Source: Platanthera guangdongensis
Taxonomy: Eukaryota > Streptophyta > Magnoliopsida > Asparagales > Orchidaceae
Length of the DNA stretch: 64,000 bases
Assembly: GCA_039583875.1 (NCBI GenBank)
Contig: CM077149.1
Location: 154,718,249-154,782,248, forward strand
Direction of reading: 5' to 3'
Shown: positions 10,985-21,934 of the stretch, one piece after another
Numbering within the stretch: the stretch's first letter is position 1
How the letters are laid out: each line of letters opens with the position of its first letter
Notes under the pieces: generated by a model
The model's database searches: none
The model's input: only the letters and a program-made list of their open reading frames with translations
Told to the model about the DNA's origin: nothing
Made by a program: the position numbers and the translations under genes

Positions 10985-13200
10985 TCATCGGCACCACGAG
11001 CTCGGCTCGGCCCCATGTAGACCCGCTGCGCATGCTCTCATCTAGCTGGCAGGTCTGAAGGCTCGCATGTGGGGGATAGGTTTTGGTTTGAGATCGTCAG
11101 CGGCACCCCGAGCTCGGCTCGGGCCCAGGTAGACCCGCTGCGCAGGCTCTCATCTAGCCGGCAGGTCCGTAGGCTCGCCTGTGGGGGATAGGTTTTGGTT
11201 TGAGATCGTCATCGACACCCCGAGCTCGGCTCGGCCCCAGGTAGACCCGCTGCGCAGGCTCTCATCTAGCTGGCAGGTCCGTAGGCTTGCCTGTGGGGGA
11301 TAGGTTTTGGTTTGAGATCGTCATCGGCACCCCGAGCTCGCCTCGGCCCCAGGTAGACCCGCTGCGCAGGCTCTCATCTAGCTGGCAGGTCCGTAGGCTC
11401 GCCTGTGGGGGATAGGTTTTGGTTTGAGATCGTCATCGGCACCCCGAGCTCGGCTCGGCCCCAGGTAGACCCGCTGCGCAGGCTCTCATCTAGCTGGCAG
11501 GTCCGTAGGCTCGCCTGTGGGGATAGGTTTTGGTTTGAGATCGTCATCGGCACCCCGAGCTCGGCTCGTCCCCAGGTAGACCCGCTGCGCAGGCTCTCAT
11601 CTAGCTGGCAGGTCCGTAGGCTCGCTTGTGGGGATAGGTTTTGGTTTGAGATCGTCATCGACACCCCGAGCTCGGCTCGGCCCCAGGTAGACCCGCTGCG
11701 CAGGCTCTCATCTAGCTGGCAGGTCCGAAGGCTCGCCTGTGGGGGATAGGTTTTGGTTTGAGATCGTGCGCAGGCTCTCATAGACCCGCTAGCTGGCAGG
11801 TCCGTAGGCTCGCCTGTGGGGGATAGGTTTTGGTTTGAGATCGTCATCGACACCCCGAGCTCGGCTCGGCCCCAGGTAGACCCGCTGCGCAGGCTCTCAT
11901 CTAGCGCAGGTCCGTAGGCTCGCCTGTGGGGGATAGGTTTTGGTTTGAGATCGTCATCGACACCCCGAGCTCGGCTCGGCCCCAGGTAGACCCGCTGCGC
12001 AGGCTCTCATCTAGCTGGCAGGTCCGTAGGCTCGCCTGTGGGGGATAAGTTTTGGTTTGAGATCGTCATCGGCACCCCGAGCTCGGCTCGGCCCCAGGTA
12101 GACCCGCTGCGCAGGCTCTCATCTAGCTGGCAGGTCCGTAGGCTCGCCTGTGGGGGATAGGTTTTGGTTTGAGATCATCATCGGCACCCCGAGCTCGGCT
12201 CTCCCCAGGTAGACCCGCTGCGCAGGCTCTCATCTAGCTGGCAGGTCCGTAGGCTCGCCTGTGGGGATAGGTTTTGGTTTGAGATCGTCATCGGCACCCC
12301 GAGCTCGGCTCGACCCCAGGTAGACCCGCTGCGCAGGCTCTCATCTAGCTGGCAGGTCCGAAGGCTCGCCTGTGGGGATAGGTTTTGGTTTGAGATCTTC
12401 ATCGGCACCCCGAGCTCGGCTCGGCCCCTAGGTAGACCCGCTGCGCAAGCTCTCATCTAGCTGGCAGGTCCGTAGGCTCGCCTGTGGGGGATAGGTTTTG
12501 GTTTGAGATCTTCATCGGCACCCCGAGCTCGGCTCGGCCCCAGGTAGACCCACTGCGCAGGCTCTCATCTAGCTGGCAGGTCCGAAGGCTCGCCTGTGGG
12601 GGATAGGTTTTGGTTTGAGATCGTCATCGGCACCCCGAGCTCGGCTCGACCCCAGGTAGACCCGCTGCGCAGGCTCTCATCTAGCTGGCAGGTCCGAAGG
12701 CTCGCCTGTGGGGGATAGGTTTTGGTTTGAGATCTTCATCGGCACCCCGAGCTCGGCTCGGCCCCAGGTAGACCCGCTGCGCAGGCTCTCATCTAGCTGG
12801 CAGGTCCGAAGGCTCGCCTGTGGGGGATAGGTTTTGGTTTGAGATCTTCATCGGCAGCTCGGCTCGGCCCCGAGCTCGGCTCGGCCCCTGTGGGGGTATA
12901 GGTTTTGGTTTGGTAGACCCGCTGCGTAGGCTCTCATCTAGCTGGCAGGTCCGAAGGCTCGCATGTGGGGGATAGGTTTTGGTTTGAGATCTTCATCGAC
13001 ACCCCGAGCTCGGCTCGGCCCCAGGTAGACCCGCTGCGCAGGCTCTCATCTAGCTGGCAGGTCCGAAGGCTCGCCTGTGGGGGATAGGTTTTGGTTTGAG
13101 ATCTTCATCGACACCCCGAGCTCGGCTCAGCCCCAGGTAGACCCGCTGCGCAGGCTCTCATCTAGCTGGCAGGCCCGAGGGATCGCCTATGGGAGATGGG
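10985..13200 (+). repeat. 112-bp tandem repeat array, about 20 units
   Basis: Each unit holds GATAGGTTTTGGTTTGAGAT, then GAGCTCGGCTCGGCCCC, then GTAGACCCGCTGCGCAGG and TCTAGCTGGCAGGTCC. Unit starts at 11187 and 11299 give a 112-bp period, and units with one fewer G have 111 bp. Two units are scrambled (near 11765 and 12855-12915), as expected from slippage or unequal recombination. The array lies between integrase and the antisense genes of element C. The long open frames here (for example 11374-11853 minus) are by-products of repetition. Confidence 0.95.
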
Positions 13201-13699
13201 TTTGGATCAAGCTATCTCCATCGGCATCGAACTGACGGGACAGTAAATCCGCTTTGGCAGAATAGGGTGAAAAGTCTCCTTAGGCGACATTACTCAACTC
13301 AGTCCTAGGGAACAAAAAAAAACTAAGGAAAAGGGGTGTGGAGAAAGGCAGCTGGAGGCACTCGCGGCGGATGGTTTTTGAGGACCGTCTCGCCGCTTGC
13401 GAAGGGACACTCGCAAGGCAAGGCATTGCGTCAACTCGCGGCCGTAAGCGTGTCAAGAAGCCGTCTCGCGTAGAACATGAAAAAGGCAGATATAGAAAGG
13501 TTACGCGGCGAGACGAAGAGGTAGTACCGTCCCGCAGGCCGGAACAAACCAGGGATTAACTTCACAGAATAGAAAACAAAAACAGAGACAACAAAAATGA
13601 GCACTCGCTCGTCACTTGACAGACCACAAAAATATGGTTTAAAGTTTTTTACAAAAATGAAAGGAGGAGAGAGTGATTCTAAATCTTGGAGGCGGCACA

Positions 13700-15758
13700 T
13701 CAGTCCTCCTCGCCAGATGAAGAATCATCGCTCTCCTCGCTATATAGCTCAGGGACCAAGTCGCGCGCAGTCACAGTCTCGGATTCATCCTTCACAACCC
13801 CCAGGTCCTTCATCATTTGCAGCACCAGCTCTGCCGCACGAACACCAGCGTCTCGGCACTGCTCCTCGACTTCTTCGTAAGAGTAATGTGGCGGAGGTGT
13901 CCGGAAGGGCTCGCGGCGAGACGACGACGCAACATCAGCCTGAAGACGCGAGTTCTCAGCCGTCAATGCCTGGACCTCCTCCTCCAAGGCCGCCACGCGC
14001 GAGCGCAGTTGTTCCGCCGCCTCGGCATCCTGCGGGACGACCTAGCAGTTAGCCGAGAATAATGGAAAAAGAAAGGTCCAAGGAGAAAGTTATGGCTTAC
14101 CACGCCGCCTTGGGCCTTCGCGAGGAGGGACTCGGCATCAGAAAACCTTCTCGCTAGCCCGATGGACTTCTCCCGCTCCGCCTCCAGGTTCTCCTTGCTG
14201 GCCTTCCATTTTGAATTGATGTAAATGAGGCGGCGAGAGGAGCGGTGCGAGAACTCCAAGGCCCGCATTTGGTGATGAGAGGTTTTCAGCACAAGATCCT
14301 TGGTGGACTCGCTTTCAGGCGAAATTGCGTCAAGGCCGCCATAGAGGCCGTACCCTATGGCAAAGGCATGACTTGTAGGGACCTCTTGCTCTTTCCAAGA
14401 TGGAAGGAGGGTGGAGATGGACACACGGTTGGCGTCCCGCCCCCACAGCAGAACCGGGTCGCCGACGGCATCATGAACCACGGGACCTAGGTTGTAATTC
14501 ATATGAGGAGGAGGGAGCGGGACGACCAGAGGAGTCGCCTTCGCGAGAGGAGGTGGCAGCCGCCTGTTCAGGAGCAACAGCTCGCGGGTTGGATGCCGTG
14601 GCGGGCAGGTTGGAGGCGGCAGCAGGTTGATCAGGGATTACCGTCCCGCGGGTAGGCGAGACGGCCTGGTGGCTAGGCGAGAAGGGCGGTGGAGTTTCCC
14701 CTATAGAAATAGGGCTCCCTTGGGGGGCTTTCTTCCTTTCCTTGGAAATGACTACAGCCTTTTTCATCTTCTTTTTGGGAGGGCTGGAGTGAAAGGGGAC
14801 TGCGTTGTCTCCGGGTCTCTTCGACGGGATGGCCGCCGGGGACTCTCTCGCCGCCTCTGCCGCTGCGTTGGCGAGATCAAGACCCTTCGCGGGGTGGATG
14901 TTGCTCTTGTACGGAGGGAGCACTGGAACAATTCGCTCACCTAAAAGCACGCAGGGGTTGTAAAGAAGCGAAGCGACAAATAGCGAGAAGAGAGGAACGA
15001 AAGGATAAGATAAGAATACCTTCGCCCGGGAGCACTGGGAGAAGCGAGTCGAGACCTCGCCGCAAGAAGTTGACCTCGAAATTCTTGCCGGCCAAGTACT
15101 CGCACAACAACTTCTCTGGGCCACTGACTTGGGGGGTGGCGTAGAAACTCTCTGGCGGAGAGACCGGCGCGAGAGGGATGCCGCCGAAGTCAGAACGGTC
15201 TCCCCGGATGAAGATGAATCAGGTGAGCCAATGGTGGTTCTTGTTGGGCGTCTCGCATACCTTAAGCCCCTGCCCAGTAAAGTATGAGACGCCATCGGCG
15301 TTGGCATTGTAGATAAAGAGCTTGCGGAAGGCCGTCAAGCTGAACTCGATGCGTTCCCGGCGCATATAGCAGGCGAAGGTGACCAGAACCGAGATGGCGT
15401 TAGGGTTGAATTGTGTCGGGACGACGCCAAAGTATTTGAAGACCTGCTTCACCTCAGGCCAAAGGGGCAGCCACAACCCCGCCTCGAAATGCGAGACGTG
15501 GAAGGCGAGTTCCCCCGGGTAGTAGGTGTTGATGCACTCGCAGACCTTGGGGGGACGCGACTCGACCCCTTCCCCCAGATACTCGCAGGCAAACCTGTCG
15601 TGATCTTCTTGAGGGAGCCTGCCGTGCGGGAAGTCATGGTCGGTAAACCTCTTCCCACAGCGGCTGCGCCCCTCACCCTCCTCCACCTTCTTCTTACCCA
15701 TCCTCTTCGGCGAAATGGTCTTCGGCGAGACAAAGGAAGAAATTGGAGAAAGATCCAA
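13700..15758 (-). pseudogene. Antisense gene 1 of element C: Transposase_28-type protein, spliced
   Basis: Read on the minus strand from ATG 15758. Exon 1 (15758-15020) encodes a segment typical of the plant 'putative gypsy type transposon' family: LAFHVSHFEAGLWLPLWPEV, FKYFGVVPTQFNPNAISVLV, then HHWLT.FIFIRGD. The TGA at 15219 probably replaces an Arg CGA. A 79-bp GT-AG intron (15019-14941) joins in phase to exon 2, which is Pro/Lys-rich with a basic PPKKKMKK run. A frame change near 14540 follows. A 59-bp GT-AG intron (14100-14042) leads to exon 3, a short coiled coil (ALEEEVQALTAENSRLQADV) ending in an acidic tail at 13700. A TATAAATA box is 103 bp upstream of the ATG. The protein's role is unknown. 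It is encoded opposite to gag-pol, as reported for extra ORFs in some Tat elements. One stop and one frameshift make this copy a probable pseudogene. Confidence 0.72.
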
Positions 15759-15860
15759 GAGAGGAATGCGAGAAGGGCCGGCGAGACGGAAGGGTCAGAG
15801 AGCCAAGAGCTCGGGCAACAGCAGAAGCGGAAAGTGCGGTATCTAATCCCGGACTAGGCG

Positions 15861-15868
15861 TATTTATA
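15861..15868 (-). promoter_or_regulatory. TATA box of antisense gene 1
   Basis: The minus strand reads TTATAAATACGCC, about 100 bp before the ATG at 15758. This spacing suits a plant promoter with a short leader. It is inferred from motif and position only. Confidence 0.5.
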
Positions 15869-15977
15869 ACTGATACATAACCAATGATTAATGGGCGGGA
15901 AAAACATGAGGGGAGGGGAAGAGTCGATGTACTTTTCTCTCTCCTAAAACTCGATCGGCGCGACCCATCACAATCAG

Positions 15978-15979
<2 letters not shown>

Positions 15980-16008
<29 letters not shown>

Positions 16009-16036
16009 CTATATTATATATATATATATATATATA

Positions 16037-16076
<40 letters not shown>
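15980..16076. repeat. (TA)n microsatellite
   Basis: Almost pure TA/AT dinucleotide repeat with a few breaks, between the two antisense genes of element C. Confidence 0.95.
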
Positions 16077-16077
<1 letters not shown>

Positions 16078-16256
16078 TAAATTAAAAGGAGAGTTAAAAA
16101 GGAATGAAAAATTAAGCAATAAAAATATATATATATTCAGAGATCGTCCCGCGGGGACCAAGTTCTCTACATACTTTGGCGAGACTACCGTTATTACAAC
16201 TTTCGCGAGAAGAAGAAAAAGACAAATAGCGAGATGAACATCCTTCAGTACGGGTT

Positions 16257-17196
16257 TCATTCCCAGCGGCCACCGCGAGCTCCCCCACAGGGAGGTCTAT
16301 TACGCGAGTGGAAGGAGCGAATGGATTCAAGACCGCGGTGCGCGAGACAGAGCTGCATATCGGTCTCATTAATGATGGCTTCAGGGTTGGTACTATCGAC
16401 ATCTAGCTCGGCATTAGCTCCGGAGGATAGGCGAGCGCATTCGTTCTCCAGCGATTCGATGCGCTTCTCCGCGGCCTGCTTATCCAGCGTCAGGAGTGGA
16501 TGATGCGCGCGTGCTTCCGAAAAAGCTCAGCCGTCTTGCGCTTCATCTCCGCTGGATTTGAAGGGTCACCCAGATAATCTTGAATCTCTTCCACAGGAGG
16601 AGGCGAGACAGAGAGTCGCTTTGGCTGCTTCTCAGCGGGAGAGTTGGCCCGAGAATCTGCGCAAGGGGTGCAGAGGCAAGGTGGAAGAGGCACTCGCAGA
16701 AGGGAGTGAGAATAGCGAAGGGGATTCATAAGGGCGAGGGAAGGTCCCTTACCAGGAGGGCGAGAGGTATCGGCAGCCGGGGAAGGGTCGTTCCTCCTCT
16801 CGCTGGGAGTAGTTGGGGGAGTAGAAGAGGGCTGCGAATCGAACTCCTCGCAGTGGGTGGCAGAACCATCTCGCGGGCTTTTCGGATGCTGCGGAACCAC
16901 GAGAGCCCCCTGAAAAACACTAGTCAACAAAAGAGAGCACCCTATCGCGGAGATAACAGTGGCACAAGCAAGTACCCACCTCCTTTTCTTGGAAGACGCA
17001 GGAGAAGTGGGGAGGTTTCCAAAGCGACGCGAGACAGATCTCCTGCGGCAGGTGACGGACCCCCAGCCTTCGTCTTTTTTAGGCGAGATGACGGAGGGAG
17101 GGGGCGAACTAAAGAAGAGGTAAAAGAGGCCACATTGGCCTTGTGCTGCTCTCGCACTCGTGCGAGACGTTCGCGGAAGCTCTGGCTGTGCGTCAT
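16257..17196 (-). pseudogene. Antisense gene 2 of element C, spliced, unknown function
   Basis: From ATG 17196 on the minus strand, exon 1 (17196-16980) begins MTHSQSFRERLARVREQ. A 70-bp GT-AG intron (16979-16910) joins in phase to exon 2 (16909-16753), which is Ser/Pro-rich. A 96-bp GT-AG intron (16752-16657, GTAAGG donor, GCGCAG acceptor) joins in phase to exon 3. Exon 3 has VEEIQDYLGDPSNPAEMKRK and meets TGA at 16490. A +1 frame then continues as a coiled-coil-like stretch (LDKQAAEKRIESLENECARL) to a stop at 16257. So either the protein ends at 16490 or one base change broke it. I recognise no domain. A TATAAATA box 72 bp upstream suggests its own promoter. Exon borders are predicted by eye. 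Confidence 0.5.
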
Positions 17197-17267
17197 ACCG
17201 AAAGACCCAAGAATAGGGAAGAAGAATATGCAGAGCAGAGCGCCAGGTGTGCGGGGCAGGAGTCATA

Positions 17268-17275
17268 TATTTATA
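17268..17275 (-). promoter_or_regulatory. TATA box of antisense gene 2
   Basis: The minus strand reads CCTATAAATATATG, about 72 bp upstream of the ATG at 17196. It is the same core octamer as upstream of antisense gene 1. Confidence 0.5.
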
Positions 17276-17378
17276 GGCCCCGGTGGGGGCCTCAAAAGAT
17301 TCCTCATAAATACGTTTTTAAATGCGCCTTAAATAACGAGCCTCGGTTGAACATTCTTTTTGAGCTTAGAACAATCTC

Positions 17379-17395
17379 AAAAAGAGCGGGGATTG
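17379..17395 (+). other. Polypurine tract of element C
   Basis: AAAAAGAGCGGGGATT immediately precedes the 3' LTR, the position of the plus-strand primer in LTR retrotransposons. Confidence 0.7.
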
Positions 17396-18150
17396 TGTAC
17401 AACCTCGGGCTCGCAAAGAGCCCTCAAGAAGCAAGTAGGTCGAGATGGGCAAATGGGACCAAGGGGGGCCCGCTCGCAAGCGGCGAGATGATGGACTCTC
17501 CAATGGGCGAGATACCCCATCAATAGGCGAGAGGGCCTCCAGAGGCGAGAGGGCCTCCGTGGGCGGGAGAGCCTCCAGCAGCGAGAAGACCTCGCAGCAA
17601 AGGGCGAGAGGCGCCGGCGAGACGGGCAGTAGGGTCCCTCTCGCCGACAGGTGCTTTTCCACTCGCCAGGGCGAGAAGAGACCTCTTTTATATTTCCCTG
17701 TCGAACAGGGGTTTTTACTCTCCTACCCGGGTATTTTTACCCTCTTACCCTTAGTGGACTGCATATAGCTCCTCAGAACAACGGAGTTTGGCTGTTGGCA
17801 GACCCAGCCAAGGGTACCCGGTAATTTCAGACCGATGCAGTTTTGTTATTGGCAGTTCAGATTCTGAAATCTATAAATAAGCTCATAGGGGTTCTTCAGA
17901 AGAGACTTTTTTTTGGACTCCAAAAGGAGATCATCGACACTGTCTTCTGAGGAACTCCAAGCCCAACTTTTGGCTTTGGAGGGGAAGCTCTCAGTGACCT
18001 TCCGGGTAAGCGGTGGGACCTCCCTGCTGCGGCTTTGGGCCAGTTTTCTAGTCCTTCACGACCAGTCGGAGGTCGGAGCTTGGGCCAAGTAGGTGTAGGC
18101 TACGCCCCTATTTTGTGAACATTTATCAGAGTCAAATTTTGGCTTCAACA
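17396..18150 (+). repeat. 3' LTR of element C
   Basis: Partner of 4308-5060. It is followed by the target duplication CCAGA and the resumed integrase frame of element B. Confidence 0.95.
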
Positions 18151-18155
18151 CCAGA

Positions 18156-20848
18156 AGGGTTTGGGATGCCTGGCGAAGAAAAAACTCATTAGTGACTTTT
18201 CTGGTGATCATTTGGAGAGGTGTGACCATTGCATGGCTGGGAAGCAGAACAAGATTTCATTCCAGAGCCACACGTCCACCAGGAGATCGGAGCCTTTGGA
18301 GCTAGTTCATACAGATGTTTGCGGACCTCTGAAGGTCAGGACTAGAGGAGGAGCTTTGTACTTCGTTACTTTCATCGACGATCATTCGAGGAAGCTTTGG
18401 GTCTATGTTATCAAGACCAAAGATCAGGTCCTCGATACTTTCAGGAGATTCCATGCTGAGGTAGAGAGACAGTCTGGGAAGAGGCTGAGATGCATCAGGT
18501 CCGACAACGGGGGAGAGTACATTGGTCCGTTTGACGAGTACTGCAGGGACCATGACATCCGACATGAGAAGACCCCGCCGAAGACGCCGCAGCTGAATGG
18601 CGTAGCTGAGAGGATGAATCGGACACTGCTGGAGAGGATTCAGTGCATGCTATCTGAGTCGAAGCTGCCAGGGATGTTTTGGGGCGAGGCTCTTCTTACT
18701 GCAGCACATGTCATCAACCTCTCGCCGAGTTCAGCATTGCAGGAGGATGTCCCGGATAGGGTCTGGTATGGGAAAGACCCCTCTTACAGTCACTTGCGGG
18801 TATTTGGCTGTAAAGCCTTTGTGCACGTCCCCAGGGACGAGAGATCGAAGTTGGATTCGAAGACCCGACAGTGTATTTTCTTAGGGTACGACTACAATGG
18901 AGAGTTTGGGTATAGGTTCTTTGATCCAGTTGAGAAGAAGCTTGTACGAAGCCGTGATGCTGTTTTCTGTGAGGATCAGACTGTTGGTGATCCTGAGGGG
19001 ACTGTTGAGTTGGAGGTTGACTCTCGTACTGCTGCAGAGTCACCTATGGTTGGAGCTGAGGATACTGAGGAGGCCATTGAGCCTGTGCCAGCACAGGGTA
19101 CTGATACCCTTTCGGATCATGATATCACCACTGATGGTGAACCAGGAGTTGCTGAGGACATTACTGATGATGTGCCTGCCCCGGCACCTGAGCCTGCCCT
19201 GCGGAGGTCAGATCGGACCAGACACCCGTCCGCTAGATATTCTGCATCAGAGTTCATACTGCTGACTGATGCGGGGGAGCCTGAGAGTTATGACGAGGCT
19301 GTGGAGAGCACCGAGAAGCGTCAGTGGATGGTTGCTATGCAGGAGGAGATGCAGTCGCTGCAGAAGAACCACACGTATGACTTGGTGAGATTGCCTAAGG
19401 GCAAGAAGACCTTGAAGAATCAGTAGATTTTCCGGGTGAAGCATGGTGATTCCTCCACACCTCCCAGATATAAGGCCAGGCTAGTGGTGAAGGGATTTGG
19501 ACAGCAACAGGGTGTTGACTTTGATGAGATCTTCTCGCCTGTGGTGAAGATGTCATCTATTCGGGTTGTTCTTGGCCTTGCTGCAAGGCTTGATTTGGAG
19601 ATAGATCAGATGGATGTCAAGACCGCATTTCTGCATGGCGATCTTGAGGAGGAGCTATACATGGAGCAGCCTGAGTGTTTCAGTGTCAAAGAGAAGGAAG
19701 GTCTGGTGTGTTTCTTGCAGAAGAGTCTATATGGCCTGAAGCAGGCCCCGCGACAATGGTATAGGAAGTTTGATTCCTTTATGGGGAAGATCGACTTCAG
19801 GAGGACCACCCTTGACCACTGCGTGTTCATCAAGCAGTATGCTTCAGAGGACTTCATCATTCTGCTGTTGTACGTGGACGATATGTTGATCGTCGGGAGG
19901 AACACTGCTCGCATTGCTGAGTTGAAGCGGCAGTTGAGTTCCACTTTTGAGATGAAGGATTTGGGTGCTGCGAAGACCATTTTAGGGATGCACATTCGCA
20001 GAGACAGGGGAGCCAGATTACTTTGGTTATCACAGGAGCGGTACATCCGCAAAGTTTTGCAGAGATTTGATATGGATCAGGCGAAGAAGGTGAGCACGCC
20101 TCTTGCGGCTCACTTCAGGCTTACCGCTGATCAGTGCCCCAGCACACCCGAGGAGATCGAGGCGATGCAGAAGGTTCTGTTTGCATCTGCAGTTGGAAGC
20201 CTTATGTATGCGATGGTGTGTACACGACCAGATATTGCGCATGCCGTTGGGATAGTCAGTAGATTTCTCTCCAATCCTGGGAGAGAGCATTGGAGCGCAG
20301 TGAAGTGGATACTGAGATACCTGCAGGGGACTTCAGATTTGACGTTGAGGTTTGGGGACAGTGAGCCTGAGCTGTTAAGCTACACTGATGCTGACATGGC
20401 TGGAGATATGGATTCCAGGAGATCGACGTCAGGATACATGATTCTGTTTGCAGGGGGAGCTGTCTCGTGGGCGTCGAGACTGCAGAAGTGCGTTGCACTG
20501 TCCACCACGGAGGCTGAGTTCATTGCGGTTACTGAGGCTGGGAAGGAGTTGCTTTGGATGAAGAGGTTCACCAAAGAACTTGGATTCACTCAGGACCGAT
20601 ACACACTCCTGTGTGACAGTCAGAGTGCTATTCACTTGGGAAAGAACCCCACATTTCACTCGAGGTCGAAGCACATCGACACTCGGTATCATTGGATACG
20701 AGATGTCCTGGAGCAGAAGGAGCTTGATCTTCAGAAGGTGCACACTGATGATAATGGGGCAGACATGCTGACCAAGATCGTGCCAAGGGGGAAGTTCGAG
20801 CACTGTGTTAGAATTGCCGGGATGGCGGTTTCTTCTGCCTCGATGTGA
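18156..20848 (+). pseudogene. Element B integrase, RT and RNase H (one stop)
   Basis: This is the right part of the B polyprotein after element C. It starts within the integrase zinc finger (CDHCMAGKQNKISF). The catalytic core follows: D in LVHTDVCGPL, D in IRSDNGGEYIG, E in QLNGVAERMNRT. The TAG at 19424 lies where copia RTs have Trp (KN.W/.IFRVK motif). RT continues open from 19436 with VKTAFLHGDLEEELYM, LYGLKQAPRQWY and the catalytic YVDDMLIVG. RNase H has SYTDADMAGD, STSGYM, ALSTTEAEFIA and HIDTRYHWIRD. The end is VRIAGMAVSSASM at 20848, right at the polypurine tract. Only one nonsense codon is visible in 2.7 kb. Confidence 0.92.
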
Positions 20849-20859
20849 AGGGGGAGATT
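20848..20859 (+). other. Polypurine tract of element B
   Basis: GAAGGGGGAGATT directly before the 3' LTR start TGTTGG at 20860. Confidence 0.75.
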
Positions 20860-21929
20860 TGTTGGGTGTGGTTCCCATCCGAGTCGGTAAAAACCACCGG
20901 GCACGGGCTTGGAATTCACTTCGAGAAGGAAATTTGCCAAAATTTTCATAGCCTGGAAAAAGGTTGCAACGTCCAAGTCACGGTTTGGCAAAGCAGGAGC
21001 AGGCGCAGAGGTTGCAACGTCCAGAAAAATGAGGTTGCAACAACTTGGGGGCGGAATTAAAATCCGTTTTTTGAAATCTGGCGCTGAATTAAAATATGGA
21101 AAGGTGCGCCTCTTGGGGACTCTTGGACGTGATTTAGGAGGTAGTTATGGCAAGGAATATACAGCAATAAATCATTCTCTGAAGGGAGAGAGGGTGTAGA
21201 GAGGAGTTTTAGGTTTTCGGTGGAAGAAGAAAAGGCGATCCTGCTTTTGGAGAAATCGCCTCCAGCCGCCGCCCGTTCGTGGTCCTCCTCCGACGCCGGA
21301 GTCCAGATTCCGCTGCCGTCACCGGCGTCCAGATCCCGCCGCGGTCACCTTCCAGATCTTGCCGCCGTCGCTTGCAGAGATTGCTGCCGTCGCCCGTGAA
21401 GAAATAGGATCGGGCCACTCGTTGCCGGCCCTTGTTCGTGGCTTGGAAGTTGAAGACGAAGAAGGAGGGGCTGTGCATAGCCGTTTTTTTCGTGATTTTG
21501 GTGAACGTCATCTTTGACGTTGGGACGGATTGTTCAATCCGTCCGGGTAACGACTCCTCACACCTTTTGTATTTGTCTTCTTGCAAATTGTTATTTGTGT
21601 GAATTGTTGGAGAAGAGTATTGTGGTGTAGATCCGGTTTGGATCGCGGTTGTGTGGATCCTTTGTGGATCGTGTTTGTGGTGGAGGAGTGGAGATCCTTT
21701 GTGGATCGGTGGATGGAAAGTCTGTAATCCGTGCGTGTGTTTTTCACACATCTTTAGTGGAGGCTTTCCGGGTTGGACTCCGATCGTCCCGTGGTTTTTC
21801 GCCCAAGTTGGGTTTTCCACGTAAAAATTCTCTGTGTGTTTTTATTACTTTCTGCAGTTTGTTTTGTATTGCGCTTGCTCGAATTGCAACAGGTGTACTG
21901 GTCGGGATTGCTCGCTCTCTTTCCCAACA
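20860..21929 (+). repeat. 3' LTR of element B
   Basis: Partner of 1675-2766, followed by target duplication TGAAG at 21930-21934. Confidence 0.93.
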
Positions 21930-21934
21930 TGAAG

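Larger units (their letters stand above)
4308..18150 (+). mobile_element. Ty3/gypsy retrotransposon C, Tat-type, with antisense genes
   Basis: LTRs of 753 bp (4308-5060) and 755 bp (17396-18150) start TGTACAACC and end GGCTTCAACA. A perfect 5-bp target duplication CCAGA is at 4303-4307 and 18151-18155. Gag, protease, RT, RNase H, a second RNase H and integrase occupy 5118-10872 in gypsy order. The dual RNase H, the long region between pol and the 3' LTR and the antisense ORFs there fit the Tat/Ogre group. The 13.8-kb length is in that group's range. Several frame breaks in pol argue that this copy cannot move alone. Confidence 0.93.
1675..21929 (+). mobile_element. Ty1/copia retrotransposon B, interrupted by gypsy element C
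   Basis: LTRs of 1092 bp (left) and 1070 bp (right), both starting TGTTGGGTGTGG and ending TTTCCCAACA, bound this element. A perfect 5-bp target duplication TGAAG is at 1670-1674 and 21930-21934. The target was the space between polypurine tract and RNase H of element A. The internal order is gag, protease, integrase, RT, RNase H, as in copia. The coding region is split by element C (4308-18150), so B itself is about 6.4 kb. Gag and pol carry several stops, so it is not autonomous. Confidence 0.93.

Noticed and set aside
11374..11853. 159-codon minus-strand ORF and similar ones at 11405-11749 and 12178-12456
   Set aside because: They translate the 112-bp tandem repeat and repeat the same peptide each unit. 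Two of the three forward and reverse frames are open only because of the repeat.
10985..13200. CRISPR-like regular repeats
   Set aside because: Units are contiguous 112-bp tandem copies without unique spacers, in a plant retrotransposon.
14941..15019. Hydrophobic, membrane-like stretch in a minus-strand ORF (FVPLFSLFVASLLY)
   Set aside because: It is the translated first intron of antisense gene 1, bounded by GT and AG.
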